Shown in pieces: positions 31,020 through 42,823 of a stretch of DNA of 64,000 nucleotides. Where the stretch lies: NCBI GenBank assembly GCA_002803225.1, contig NXFV01001156.1, forward strand, positions 1 to 64,000. Direction: 5' to 3'. Each line of letters opens with the position of its first letter. Position 1 is the first letter of the stretch. A model generated the notes under the pieces. It did no database searches and had not been told where the DNA came from. It worked only from the letters and a program-made list of their open reading frames with translations. Position numbers and translations under genes: made by a program. This stretch comes from Gamarada debralockiae. Its lineage: Eukaryota > Ascomycota > Leotiomycetes > Helotiales > Hyphodiscaceae.

Positions 31020-34000
31020 ATGGGAGTTGCGGAGGATGTTGATGTTACAGAGCCCGACGAGACAACATCTCTTTTGCGCCCGGCCCTGAGGCAGCCGGCT
31101 CCGACAATTGCCATCGACTCTTCAGCTGTCAGCCGTCCACAAAGCGTCGCAACACTTTGTGAAGAACCGTCGTTGCCTTTGGAACCACTCTGTCCCGCGC
31201 ATCCGTTTTTGTCCATCGAAAACAGACCGTTGCTTTCATTGGAGTCAAGACCTACCTCATCTCACAGCATCTCATTGCCGACTCCGGATGCAGACGACCA
31301 CCCATCAGATCCTCACAACCTCCTTGCCATTCCGACCACTCGCTCAAGAGGTGGCTCACTCGGCCACCACTCCCTTTCATCCTATGGCGGAGAGACCCTC
31401 CTCCCTATGCCCTCTGTATCAAGTTACGACGGCACGCACGGGGAGTCAAGCAAGGCTATGTCCTTTCACAAGCTGGCAAACAGTGACCCGCTGAGACCCG
31501 ATCCTGGGGACGAACACTTATTCCACGTTGAGGAGAACCCATTCGCCTTCTCACCAGGCCAACTGTCTAAATTGTTCAACCCAAAGAGCCTGCCAGCTTT
31601 CTGCGCGTTGGGAGGATTGCAGGGCCTTGTGCTGGGCTTGCGAACAGACAGCTCTAGCGGATTGAGCCTGGATGAGACTGCGTTAGATGGGACTGTGGGT
31701 TTTGATGAAATCACTGCGGCTACAGGCTTAGCCTTTCCATTCAGTGAAGTGCCATCTTTTGGCCACCGCCGGCGTTCATCTACCTCTGAACCAATACGTC
31801 ATACAAGTTCGAAGCTGTACATGGATAGAAAGCGCGTCTTTGGTATCAGTCGTCTTCCGGAGAGAAAGCACAAGAGTCTGCTGCAAATTATGTGGATGAC
31901 CTTCAACGACAAGGTGCTGATTATTCTCACTGTTGTCGCTGCCATCTCCCTAGCCTTAGGTCTGTACCAGGACTTTGGACAGTCGAGCAGGTATGGTGGA
32001 CCCAAAGTTCGGTGGGTGGAGGGAGTAACGATCATGGTCGCCGTCGCTATTGTCGTAGTTGTTGGATCTTTAAATGACTATCAGAAGGAGCAACAGTTTA
32101 TCAAGCTCAGCGAAAAGGTAGGCAATTCTCCATATTCTTAAGAAAAAGCAACTGACAATTATAACAGAAAGCCGATCGCATGGTTGAAGTTATTCGGTCC
32201 GGAAAGCTTCAGCGGATTTCGGTTTACGACGTCCTTGCTGGAGATGTGTTACATCTCCAACCCGGCGACCTGGTCCCTGCAGATGGGGTATTCATTTCGG
32301 GCCACAATATCAGATGCGACGAGTCCTCTGTCACCGGCGAATCTGATCAAAAAAGGAAAACCCCAGGAGGCGAAGTTATGAATCAAATCAAAGCCGGAAC
32401 AAGCGTTGATAAGATTGATCCATTCATCATCTCGGGCAGCAAGGTGTTGGAAGGGACCGGCACATATTTGGTTACTGGTGTAGGCCTACACAGTAGCTAT
32501 GGAACCTTAATTATGGCCACGACGGATGATAGCGAAGCAACCCAGACGCCGCTGCAGATGAAATTGAATATCATGGCGGAGCAGATCACGAAATGTGGCT
32601 GCGCCGTTGCGCTCCTTCTCTTCATCGTGCTGTTTGCTAAATTCCTCGCTCAACTGAAAACGAACCCGGACACGCCAGCTCAAAAAGCGCAGGACTTCTT
32701 ACAGATCGTCATTGTGACTATCACGATAATTGTCATTGCAGTTCCAGAGGGGCTGCCACTCGCAGTAACTTTAGCTTTGGCTTTTGCGATGACCAGGATG
32801 GTGAAAGACAACAATTTAGTACGGGTGCTAAGCTCTTGTGAAACGATGGGCAATGCAACGGCTATCTGCTCTGACAAGACTGGCACACTCACAACGAACA
32901 AGATGACTGTGGTAGCGGGGAGTCTAGGAACTACTTGTCAATTTGGAGTTCAGAGAGAGACTGTTATTCAAAACCAAGGCAATGGCGAACAAGCTGCCGC
33001 TGGTGAATTTGTGGGCGCCTCGTTTAGCGAACTCGCTTCATTGCTCTCTCCAGAAGCCAAAGACCTCTTCTTACAATCTATCGCTATCAATTCTACTGCG
33101 TTTGAGAGCGATGAAGATGGCGAACGTACCTTTATCGGCTCCAAGACTGAAACTGCCTTGCTCTCATTTGCAAAGGAGCATTTGGGGATGAGGCCGATTA
33201 GTGAGGAGCGCGCAAACGCCACTATTGTTCAGATTTTCCCATTCGATTCGGGCAGAAAGTGTATGGCATCAGTGGTTAGACTGTTTGACGGCGCCTACCG
33301 TATGTACGTGAAAGGGGCTCCGGAGATTTTGCTGGATAAGTGCACGCAGATCATTGCAGACACTACGGGGCCTGTGAGAAGCATTGAATTAACGAAGGGG
33401 AACCGCTATTCGTTGGCCAGTCTTGTTGACAAGTATGCCAGCAACTCGCTCCGAACACTTGGCATCGTTTATCGCGATTTCGAATATTGGCCTCCATATG
33501 GGGCAAGGACCCTTGAAGATGATTCGAGAGAAGCTGTGTTTGAGGATATTTTCGAAGAGATGGTGTTTCTTGGTATTGTCGGCATCCAGGATCCCCTTAG
33601 GCCAGGCGTCAAAAAAGCAGTTGAACGTTGCCAGCATGCTGGTGTGTTTGTAAGGATGGTTACGGGCGACAATAAAGGGACAGCAAAAGCTATCGCGGAG
33701 GAGTGTGGAATCTACACCGACGGAATCATACTAGAAGGGCCTGAATTTCGGAAGCTTTCTGGGATGGAGATGGATCGGACACTCCCGAAGTTGCAAGTGC
33801 TTGCTCGATCCAGCCCCGAAGACAAAAGAATACTCGTGAAAAAGCTCAAGGAGCTAGGTAATATTGTGGCTGTTACTGGCGATGGCACGAATGACGGACC
33901 GGCGTTAAGGGCTGCTGACGTCGGGTTTTCAATGGGTATTTCTGGTACTGAGGTTGCGAAAGAGGCCTCGTCAATCATTCTTATGGACGACAACTTCTCC

Positions 34001-35263
34001 TCTATCGTCAAGGCTTTGGAATGGGGCAGAGCGGTCAATGATTCAGTGAAGAAGTTCTTGCAGGTCGGTTTTTTCTATATCGGTAATTCTGTCGTTCTAG
34101 CTAACACGGGCATTTCTCTAGTTCCAACTTACGGTTAATATCACTGCAGTGGGGATTACATTCGTATCAGCAATATCCGACCCGAATGAAGAACCAATCC
34201 TTACCCCAGTTCAATTGCTCTGGTACGTGGACATCTCTGAGCACAGCTTCCTACTTTAGATGTCTTGCGAATTATGTACTCTCTAGACAGGTCTTGAGAG
34301 TCAGCGACTCCCGAGACATTGTTACAGCTCCAAATTCTTCCTTATTAGGTATGCTGACTCCGAGATCCAGGGTAAATCTTATCATGGACACGTTCGCAGC
34401 TCTAGCCCTCGCTACAGATCCGCCGACTCCGAGCATTCTTGATAGAAAACCAGACCCAAAATCGGCACGTTTGATTTCGTTGAACATGTGGAAGATGATT
34501 ATCGGACAGTCTATTTATCAGTTAATTGTAACTCTGGTCCTCAATTTTAAAGGGAATGAGATACTAGGCTACAAGACTGAGTTCGAGAAGAGCCGGCGAG
34601 AGACATTGGTTTTCAACGTCTATGTCTGGATGCAGATTTTTAATCAGCTGAAGTAAGTGTGGCATTCAGCCTTTTCGGAATTACTTAGGCTTATATCTTC
34701 TTAGCAACCGCCGTCTCGATAACAAGTTCAACATCTTCGAAGGCATTAGCAGAAACTGGTTCTTCATTGGCATCAACATCATCACAATCTGCGGACAAGT
34801 GATCATTGTGTTCGTTGGTTCAAGTGCCTTATCTACCGTCCGTCTCGATAGCACGCAGTGGGGCATATCCCTCCTCCTCGGAGCACTCTCACTCCCTATC
34901 GCAATGCTTATCCGTCTCATCCCCGACGATTTCATCCGAAGGCTATGCCCCAATGTACTTAGCAAAAAACCAGCGCCTCTCCCCAGAGCCTCCCGAGACG
35001 ACCGTTTAGAATGGAACGACACCATCAAGAATATCCGTAGTGAGCTCACTTTCTACAAGCACATCCACGGCGGCCGTTTCAACGCTCTCAGGCACATGTT
35101 GCAACGTGCAAGGTCCCCTCGTTATAGTTTGGCGCGGTCGAGATCCAACTCGGCGCTCGGACCTGCTTCAGTAATGGCTGGAATCGTTGCGGGAAGCATT
35201 GCGGGATGGTCGCCCATCGAACGGGACGCTGCAGATGACGAGAGTACTAGGCTCCTTAGTTGA
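31020..35263 (+). CDS. PMC1-type Ca2+-transporting P-type ATPase (gene B)
   Basis: Five exons: 31020-32117, 32168-34063, 34122-34222, 34371-34652 and 34705-35263, about 1311 residues. Splice pairs are GTAGGC/AACAG, GTCGGT/CTCTAG, GTACGT/ATCCAG and GTAAGT/TTAG, and all phases fit. Motifs: TGES, VPEGLPLAVTLALAFA, ICSDKTGTLTTNK, VTGDGTNDGPAL, and the late membrane block starting LLWVNLIMDTFAALALATD. The long Ser/Pro-rich N-terminus ends in FSPGQLSKLFNPKSLPAF, parallel to FSPRQLGTLVNPNKSLPVF in gene A. The C-terminus has an added ~120-residue basic, Arg/Ser-rich tail that gene A lacks. The start is the first in-frame ATG; the frame extends upstream without one, so a short 5' exon may be missing. 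The role is the same: Ca2+ removal from the cytosol. Confidence 0.93.
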
Positions 35264-35649
35264 TGCTGGAGCTCCAGCTTCGAGACTTAGAATATTTAGA
35301 TATAAGAGAAGCATTTGTACAAATTAATTCGAAGATCCAAGTTGTTTCGCATGCACCGATGCGAGATGTGTCTGTTTGCGGCATTCAAGAAATTTTAATT
35401 TTGCTGAGGGTTTGCTTGTTTTTGTCAACTGGGCCTCTCGATGAACCGACTCTCCTTGGCTCCCGTGATATTCCTTTTACAAACCCCCTTTTACCCGTTC
35501 CACTATCCTACGGGACGCATTCCCTTATGATTGAGACCTCAAATGTCTAGATGTCTAACATACACAAATGCATGCAATGAAAACGCTCGCTCAAACGCTC
35601 CAAGACCATCCTCCATGCCAAACAGAATGTAATTTCTGGTTTGCCTCTG
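35264..35649. other. Convergent 3' intergenic region
   Basis: 386 bp between the ends of ATPase B and exchanger 1. No gene or RNA seen. Probably holds both 3' untranslated regions. Confidence 0.4.
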
Positions 35650-37143
35650 CTATGATACTATGGTATCAACAATATCGGGATGGACATAAAATGCTATGGC
35701 AATGATAAAGTACCTAATTGCAGTCTTAGTTAAATATGCATTGTAGCAGGAAGAGAGTTACTTACGTGCCAAGCAACAGAAAGCCCTCAAAGTAGTTGCT
35801 CCGTCCGTCTCGAACCAGACAGTTCACCACTATAACCGACATAGAAAGTACCGTCGTCTGGAAAGTGTCGAAACGCAACGACATTGGCTGTCCAATGATC
35901 CAGCCCAAGACGATCAAAAATGGAGTAACGAACAGCGCAATTTGTAAAGTGCTCCCTACTATCAACCCTAGCGCGAAATCGATATTCTTCCTCCGCGCCT
36001 GGTGGATTGCTGCGACCATCTCACCCGCATTGCCGACAATTGGAACGAGGATCAGGCCGATGAAAGCCCTGCTCACCCCCAATGCCTCAACGGATCCGTC
36101 GACACTGTCTACAAGATAATCCGAGCAGAATGAAACACCGACAGTAGAGAGGACAAGAACAAAGCCAGCAGCCCAAGGATCAAGCTCGGGGCCTCCTTCA
36201 TCCGGCTCTGCCTGGTTGGACTCGGCAAAAATATCAGCGTGAGTCTTGAGTTGGAAAAAGAGATATAAAAAGTAGAAGAATAGGAGGATGATAGCCGCTA
36301 CATGGGACAAGGTCAAGATGTAGCGACCTTCTTTCAAGTAGGGTTCCAAGTTGTTAGACCGCTGGTCGGCAAAGTAGCTAGCTGACGGAATGATGAGAGA
36401 TGCTGATGCAACGATCATCAATGAAGACATGATGGAGGTCAAGTCCACGTTAAATTTCACTTCTTTCTCCTGGAAGCCGGCGACGAAAAGGCAGCAACCC
36501 AAGATCTGAATGACCGTTAAAAAGAGATGGGCGAGTCAGACGATGGAGATGTTACCAGTAGAGTTCCTGATAGGATACTGCCCACCATGCTTGATTGCAC
36601 AATTCGGTATTCCCCTTGGCTCAAGGCAGTGATACCGACCTAAAGCACTCATAGTCAGTACATAAGGCTCAGCAGCGTGGTACAAGCACTGCTTACAATC
36701 ATTTCTACAGCGTTACCAAAGGCTGCCATGAGCAATCCCCCAATCACTTGTCCTGTACTTGCCGACAGCTGCTCCGTTGACCAGGATAGGAGCTCGGCGA
36801 GCGGGAACATGGCGAGAAAGCTGAGGGCAAAAACAGCCACGGGACTCCAGGCTTGGGCGGCAGCGACGACGGAGAGGGGAACGAAAACCAGGAGAAGATT
36901 TGCCTTGGAGCAAGAAAGAGTCGCCCACGTGGTATGATAAATATAGCGTGGGACTGTGAGCCAGACTTGAGGGTAGGCTGGGTAGCTGGCCGCTTCTCCC
37001 GCCAACGCAGTGCTTTCGCTCGTGGGTTGCTCTGGGGACCCTCCAGGGGACACATTACGGCCTTGTAATGCCATCGTGCGTGGATTGCGCTCACGGGATC
37101 TAAAACGAGGTAAAATCGAGGACATTGAAGCGTTGTAGGTCAT
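35650..37143 (-). CDS. Vacuolar Ca2+/H+ exchanger, VCX1/CAX family (exchanger 1)
   Basis: Four exons on the minus strand: 36697-37143, 36556-36639 (84 nt), 35766-36505 (740 nt) and 35650-35713, giving 444 residues. CAX proteins have two repeats, each with an acidic motif forming the Ca2+ path. Both are present: GNAVEMIVGITAL (repeat 1, spanning the first intron) and GNAGEMVAAIHQA (repeat 2). About eleven membrane helices are visible, with an acidic loop (ESNQAEPDEGGPELD) between the halves. It uses the vacuolar proton gradient to import Ca2+. The last intron is GTAAGT to ATTAG, in phase 2. It is divergent from exchanger 2, 255 bp apart. An alternative start at the seventh codon is possible. 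Confidence 0.94.
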
Positions 37144-37398
37144 CAATTAGCAGACATCGCGTGTCCGAGATCAATATGTTGGCACGAGGAAGCAAATGGA
37201 TACGCGGCGGTGGGTGGTCAGAGGGAGGCTGCTGCCTTCGGATAAACACTATTTCCGCATTTCCACGCCAGCACATCAAAAGCCTCGCACCATCATGAGC
37301 CTCATACCCGCACAATCCCCAGATCGGCAATCCCCAGACCAATTCAACTGCACACCAAGAGTCTAGCTCGTCGATCGACGAACTACGGCACGCTTCGT
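37144..37398. promoter_or_regulatory. Divergent up-region of exchangers 1 and 2
   Basis: 255 bp between two divergent exchanger start codons. No specific site recognised. The closeness makes shared control likely. Confidence 0.4.
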
Positions 37399-38887
37399 AT
37401 GTCTCTGCGACGATCGTCGCGAGGGCAAACAGCCCCTTCAATGTTGGATCTACCAGCCGATGAGAACATCGACATGCCTCCGCGCGAAGCAGATCGACCA
37501 ACGGACCGCCTCCATCTCTCCCGCGCAATCACGAGGACGTTTTTCAGCGGTTACATGAATGTGCTCTTGGTCTTCGTGCCAATTGGCATAGCGGCTGGGA
37601 CCTTCGGCTGGCCTGCGCAAGCGGTCTTCGTACTGAATTTTTTGGCTATAATACCGCTGGCTCCCTTGATAACTTGTTCCATCGACGAACTGTCGCCAAA
37701 TGTAGGGCACGCATTTGGAGAAGTCATGAAGCCAACTTCAGGCAATGCGGTTGAGATGATCGTAAGACACCTCTATTCTCATGCGGCGGGTTGATTTGCC
37801 CTGTTCTGACAAGCTTGCTTCCTCGAAGGTTGGCATTACTGCTGTGAGCCGCGGGCAGCCTCTAGTTGCTCGGTCGAGTTTGCTAGGGAGCATGCTAGCT
37901 TACGCTCTTTTGGTAAGACTCCCTCTCTCCACTTCTATATATCTTTCTAACAGGAATTCCTAGGTTCTGGGCAGCAGCTTTTTAATAGCCGGTTATGATA
38001 AAAAGAAAGTCACGTACGACAAAACTGTGACGAATACCATGTCATCTTTGATGATGGCTGTATCTTTCTCTCTGATTGTTCCAACAGTCATGTCTGTTAC
38101 TTCCGATGGCCCTAATTCCTATACCGACATCGACACTCGAATCCTCTCGCATGCCATCTCTATCGTACTACTCGTCATCTTCTTCATATACCTCCATTTT
38201 CGAGCATGGTTCCTACATGAAAACGAACACGATTCCACACACGAAAACCACCAAAGCGTTCCTCGAGCGGACTCGACATTTACACTTGGTGTCTATGTTA
38301 CCAGCTGCATTCTGCTCTGCACCATACTATGTGCTATTCTATGCGCCTTCCACCTCGTCGGGAGTATTGACGGCTTGGCCAAAGCCCTAGATATCCACCA
38401 AACATTCATCAGCTTGGTCCTCATACCTCCCACCGGCTACTCTGCCAAGGCTCTCACTATAACAGCCATGGCTAGAAGATGCCAGATGGACCTTGTTATA
38501 AGATCCATTCTCCAGAGTATTCTGCAAATCACAATGTTCATCATTCCTCTCTTGGTTCTCCTGGGCTGGATTCTCAACCAACCTCTCACACTTGATTTTA
38601 ACATTTTTGAGGCAACGATCTTCTTTCTAAGTTTGATTGTAATAAGTTCTACAATCCAAAATGGGAAGTCGAATTATTTTGACGGGATTATGTTGATGGG
38701 AACGTAAGTACTCCTTTTTAACACTCTTGAAAATTAGAACAACATAAATTGATAGTGATTTAGGTATATCCTGATCGCTATTGCATTTTACGTACGTCCT
38801 GACGTCTGGGAAAGTTTGATACTGCCGGCTCTGGCTGGAAGAAATCTTGTCGAGTTACTTTCGGTTGGTAATGCTATTAGTGCCTGA
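37399..38887 (+). CDS. CAX-family paralogue with altered second acidic motif (exchanger 2)
   Basis: Four exons: 37399-37761, 37829-37912 (84 nt), 37964-38703 (740 nt) and 38764-38887, giving 436 residues. Exons 2 and 3 have exactly the lengths found in exchanger 1, so the two are duplicates. The first acidic motif is intact (GNAVEMIVGITAVSRGQ). The second is not: where exchanger 1 has GNAGEMVAAI this gene has TGYSAKALTI, so Asn is Tyr and the key Glu is Lys. That Glu lines the Ca2+ path in CAX structures, so transport is probably lost or changed. The frame, splice sites and membrane helices are all preserved, which argues against simple pseudogene decay. The C-terminus is longer (GRNLVELLSVGNAISA). 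Confidence 0.9.
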
Positions 38888-39193
38888 GTATGGTGGATGC
38901 GGATTTCCAAGGCAGCACCTCTATGTTCCACTTGAATCACAACGCATTACCTCTCACATCCGGATCATGCTACCTGTGTTGTGAGAAAATCAATATCAGT
39001 TCATAGTGCCAATCACGAGAAGAACGATAACGAAGAACCAATGAATTGACGAATTGATCACTATAAACATGCAAGAGATGTCATTGCAAAGTATATTTTG
39101 TTACTTATGCAGCCAAAACAGTCGCCCACACCCTACACTGACAGCTGCCAATTTCATTCTTCAGTGCGTCTAAAAAGGCAAGGTTCCCCGCTG
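38888..39193. other. Convergent 3' intergenic region
   Basis: 306 bp between exchangers 2 and 3. No gene seen. Confidence 0.4.
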
Positions 39194-40808
39194 CTATATG
39201 TCGTCACGCAAAAAGAAAGCAACCGCAATCACGGTGTACCTGTACCAAGTTATTAATGGTCGACTCATGTCAGTACAAAATCAGGAGAGAGTGCTTACAA
39301 TGCCACCAATACCAGACCATGCATATAAGTGTATTTACCATTCTGAAGTAAATGGCTGACTAATAGGATAGCTAAAAACAGTATAATAGTCTGGAACGTA
39401 TCGAAGTTCAAGGTCATCCGTTGATGGACAGCCCAACCTAGAATCACCAGAGCGGGGGTAACAAACAACGCGATTTGCAAGATGCTACCGACGATTACCC
39501 CGACCGCGAAGTCGATTCTGCCGTTGTTGGATGCTCCGACTACGGTAGCACATTCCGGAGCATTGCTTGCGATAGGCATGAGAATTGTGGCGATGAAGGT
39601 TCTGGTTATGTGCGTGACTTCGGATGTGTCGTCGATGCTGTTGAGGAGGAAATGTGAGCAGAACATGATGCCTGCTGCAGAACAGATGAGGGTAGCGAAA
39701 GAGACAAGAAGGCTGCTTTGTGGGGGAGCGTCCTGGTCCGTGTCCTGTTGTGTGTCCTGCTCCGTTCCCGGTCGTGTGTCCTGCTCTCTCTCCTGCCGTG
39801 TGTCTAACCCAGTTCTCCGTCGAGTTACCGGTGTAGACACGCCACTGTCGCCCCCGCCCTGCTCTCTGTCCCGCCGTGTCTCTAGCCAAGTTCCCCGTCG
39901 AGTTATCGGCGTTGTAGGCACGCTACTGTCGCCTCCGCCATTGTGCGCAGGGGTCTCGTCTGGCTTGCCTTCGAAAAGTTCCTTGTGGCTCACAAACTCG
40001 AAATAAAGGTACACAATGTAGAGCACAAGTAGAATGACGGCGGTACCACGAGAGAAACCTAAAATCTGCCTGTTGATGTCTTTTTTCGAGGTCGCCAATG
40101 TAGAGTATAACGCCGTCGGAAGGATGAGAGCCACGGCTGTAATGATCATCAACGAAGATAAGGAGCTAGACACAGCTCTATTGAGGTCAAGAATAGGTGC
40201 TCGCCACGCAGCAGAGAAAAAGCAGCTGCCGAGGACCTAAAACTCTGATCAACACCCGCTTGGAGGAGGATGTATGGGGACTAACGAAAAGAATATCTGA
40301 TAGAATGCTTCCCAGCATCATAGACTGGGCGAAGGGTGTATCTCCATGAACGACAGCCAGAATACCGACCTATAGAAATGATGATCAGCCTCAGGAAAAC
40401 TCGTGGAGGAAGGGGTAATATTACAATCAATTCCACAGCATTCCCAAAGGTAGCATTAATCAATGCCCCCAGCAAGTCTCCAAATGCGTCTGCTAGGTTG
40501 TCTGATGCGTCCGACACTGCTGCCGAGAGCGGGATGATGGCTAAAAAGTTAAAGATTGAAGTCAATATCGAGTTCCAGTGGAGGGCTCCGGAGGTGAGGC
40601 CGAGTGGCGCGAAGACCAAAAGTACATTTATGTTGATGAGCTGTGGTGCCGTCGTCCTTGCTACATGGTAAACCCACAATAGACGTTGGAACCAAACCGG
40701 CCTTCTAGAGCTGTTACTTGGGGGGAATGAAGGCTCGCTGTCGTCGGGGGTCAGTAAAGGTACAGCCTCGTCTTCGTCTGCTGGTCGACCTCGTTCGTTA
40801 GCATTCAT
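39194..40808 (-). CDS. Vacuolar Ca2+/H+ exchanger, VCX1/CAX family (exchanger 3)
   Basis: Four exons on the minus strand: 40425-40808, 40286-40369 (84 nt), 39299-40236 and 39194-39239, giving 483 residues. Motif 1 is GNAVELIVGILAV. Motif 2 is SNAPECATVVGAS, which keeps the Asn and Glu but has Ser for the usual first Gly. The loop between the halves is enlarged by about 65 residues rich in Arg, Asp and Gln. It contains two copies of a 26-residue unit (GGGDSSVPTTPITRRG and GGGDSGVSTPVTRRRTG, each running to EREQ or DREQ) followed by an Asp/Gln-Thr run. Exon 2 length and last-intron phase match the other two exchangers. Function as in exchanger 1 is likely. Confidence 0.92.
39720..39960 (-). repeat. 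In-frame duplicated loop unit in exchanger 3
   Basis: Two 78 bp units plus a run of CTGTGTGTC/CTGCTC-type repeats on the plus strand encode the enlarged cytosolic loop of exchanger 3. Not seen in exchangers 1 or 2, so it was gained after duplication. Confidence 0.75.
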
Positions 40809-41907
40809 CACGATTGCGCGACTCGGGGGTGGGCGTCTTGTTGAAATTGGTCCCAGCTCGTCGCGCTGAGGACAGAGTAAAGGGTTGTGAAGCTTATGGA
40901 TTGCGAACTGAAGCGGCGAAGTTAATTTTGCGCATCACTAACTTCAGCCTCAGGAATGTGTAGTGTGGTTGCATGGGAAAATGTTGTTCCAAGCCGAGTG
41001 ACATCCTGCCTAATACGGGGAAGAAAAAGTGGCCCAAATTGGCACGTGCGCAACCCCGACTGTTTACAGGTAAATAAACCACTTATTTTCTCTTCTATAT
41101 AATGCAGTAGCTCGAATTAGGTCCTAAAAGTCTCGCGCACATTATTTTACACCTCCGCCTAATCTATATTCCTCTCAAGGACAAGTCAAAGCCCCTCAGC
41201 ATTGCGGTGTACTCTTCGCGAAGCTATTGTACGAAGAGTGGCATCCCTACACCTTTTCTAACCAGGCGGGGTACATACTGGCGATCGCGGAGTCGGGCTG
41301 AGTAAGGCAGTTTCGACCGACACAACAAGAACGTATTAAGGTGACGAAGTTCGCCAATTTTGTGAGGATCTAGTCGTAGACTGTACAAGAAACGCAGACG
41401 ACGTGCTTTTATAAGACCAGTTCATTCTATAAGCAATATCGATTTTAAAAATCATATAAAAATTTTAAAAGTTTTCTAGTAAAAGATTTAAAATAATTAA
41501 TGTAATGCTTATTCAAACTATTTTATAAATAATTTTTGTAACGATTCATTTTAGTTTCTTAAGATGTGGTGTATAATCGATTATACACAAGTTGCTTGTA
41601 AAGCAATTAATTCGGGTATTCCCGACAGCCGCATTATTTTCACAACAGAGACGAATCTTGGCAAAATATTCGGTCGGGTTATTCCCTCGTCCAAGACTAT
41701 TCAGTTTAACTCCCAGTCGTCTGAAGACTCCCAACCCGACCCGCATTTCACTCATCAGCGTCGGAAAGTCCTAGCGAGCGAGTCAGTCCGGAGAGTTGCG
41801 GGTCTCGAGAGACTCGTGGGGATTCTTTTCTCAATAGATCGCAGCCACAAACCTGTCAGCCCTGAGCTACATCTACCGGACAGATAGGAGAATCTCAGGC
41901 AACCAGG
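40809..41907. other. Intergenic with AT-rich core and a perfect 20 bp palindrome
   Basis: No gene recognised. From about 41400 to 41560 the sequence is nearly all A/T. Directly after, at about 41569-41588, is a perfect palindrome, GTGTATAATCGATTATACAC. Plus- and minus-strand open frames from 41550 to 41890 show no domain. Confidence 0.5.
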
Positions 41908-42351
41908 ATGGAAAGCTCTGTACCGCCTGTCGCGAGTTCGGAGTCCTATCGTTTGATCCAAATTCAGCGAGCGCTTTCGAAGCGACGCGTCATAGCTCTG
42001 AATACAAAGTTTTTCAATGATCTGCCAGATCGGGGGCTCTTAAAATCCCAAAAATGCAGACTACTGGAGGAGGGCTTTAAAGACATAGACAATCAAGCAC
42101 GCACACTCTTTGGCAATTTAGCTGAGGCTTTGCAAGTGCAACAACGCCGTCTGTTTGAGGAAGGGTTTAAAGACACGGAGCAACTAGTACATACACTGGT
42201 TGCTAATTTAGTTGAGGGTATGCGCGGTCAACAATGCCGTGTGATCGGCATGAAGCGATCCATTGAGCAATATAGAGTAAGGGAGGACGACAGAACCAGT
42301 GACTTCGTGCAATCAGGCAACTTGTGTTGTTTTCACGACGAAGGAGATTGA
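41908..42351 (+). CDS. Hypothetical protein with an internal duplication
   Basis: 147 codons from ATG to TGA. Residues about 50-108 contain two similar helical units of about 30 residues: CRLLEEGFKDIDNQARTLF and RRLFEEGFKDTEQLVHTLV, each followed by NL-E-. The family is not recognised. The duplication and the lack of stops favour a real, probably recently evolved coding sequence or a fragment of a larger helical protein. It lacks splice or homology support, so confidence is modest. Confidence 0.4.
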   Translation: MESSVPPVASSESYRLIQIQRALSKRRVIALNTKFFNDLPDRGLLKSQKCRLLEEGFKDIDNQARTLFGNLAEALQVQQRRLFEEGFKDTEQLVHTLVANLVEGMRGQQCRVIGMKRSIEQYRVREDDRTSDFVQSGNLCCFHDEGD

Positions 42352-42823
42352 TCCAAGTTTAGACATTGGTTCCTTGTGGATCAAAGAGGGAGCAAGAACC
42401 ATTGACGAAACAAGGCTATTGTTTCACAATTTGTTGCGTCTTCTAACATTGTTGTGTCTATCGATAATATTCAACAGCCCTTTCTCTCCAAGATCTTTTA
42501 TTTGCGTTCTGAAGGTGGCTGTGACTGATTCTCTATGTCATCCGGAAGCAGATTCTTAGGGAGAGGGTATGAAGCCTGCTGCTTGAATCTGAGTAAACTA
42601 TGGGAGACAAAAGGAGCCTGATGTGGTTGACGGTGTGCATGTCACATGAGTGGCTGAAGACCTGGGCTTGGCTTGAAAACATGCCACCTTGCACAATTAT
42701 GTAGTCACGAAATATCGCATCACTGCATCACAAACTGCCAGTAACTCAAAATTATGACACTGGGTTTCAAGATAGTTTGAAATAAACATCTGTTGCGTCG
42801 CAATAATCAGAGCAGTGCTCAAG

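Noticed and set aside
31351..31358. GTGGCTCA, an exact match to the yeast calcineurin-response core
   Set aside because: It lies inside the coding sequence of Ca2+-ATPase B, and an eight-base match is expected by chance.
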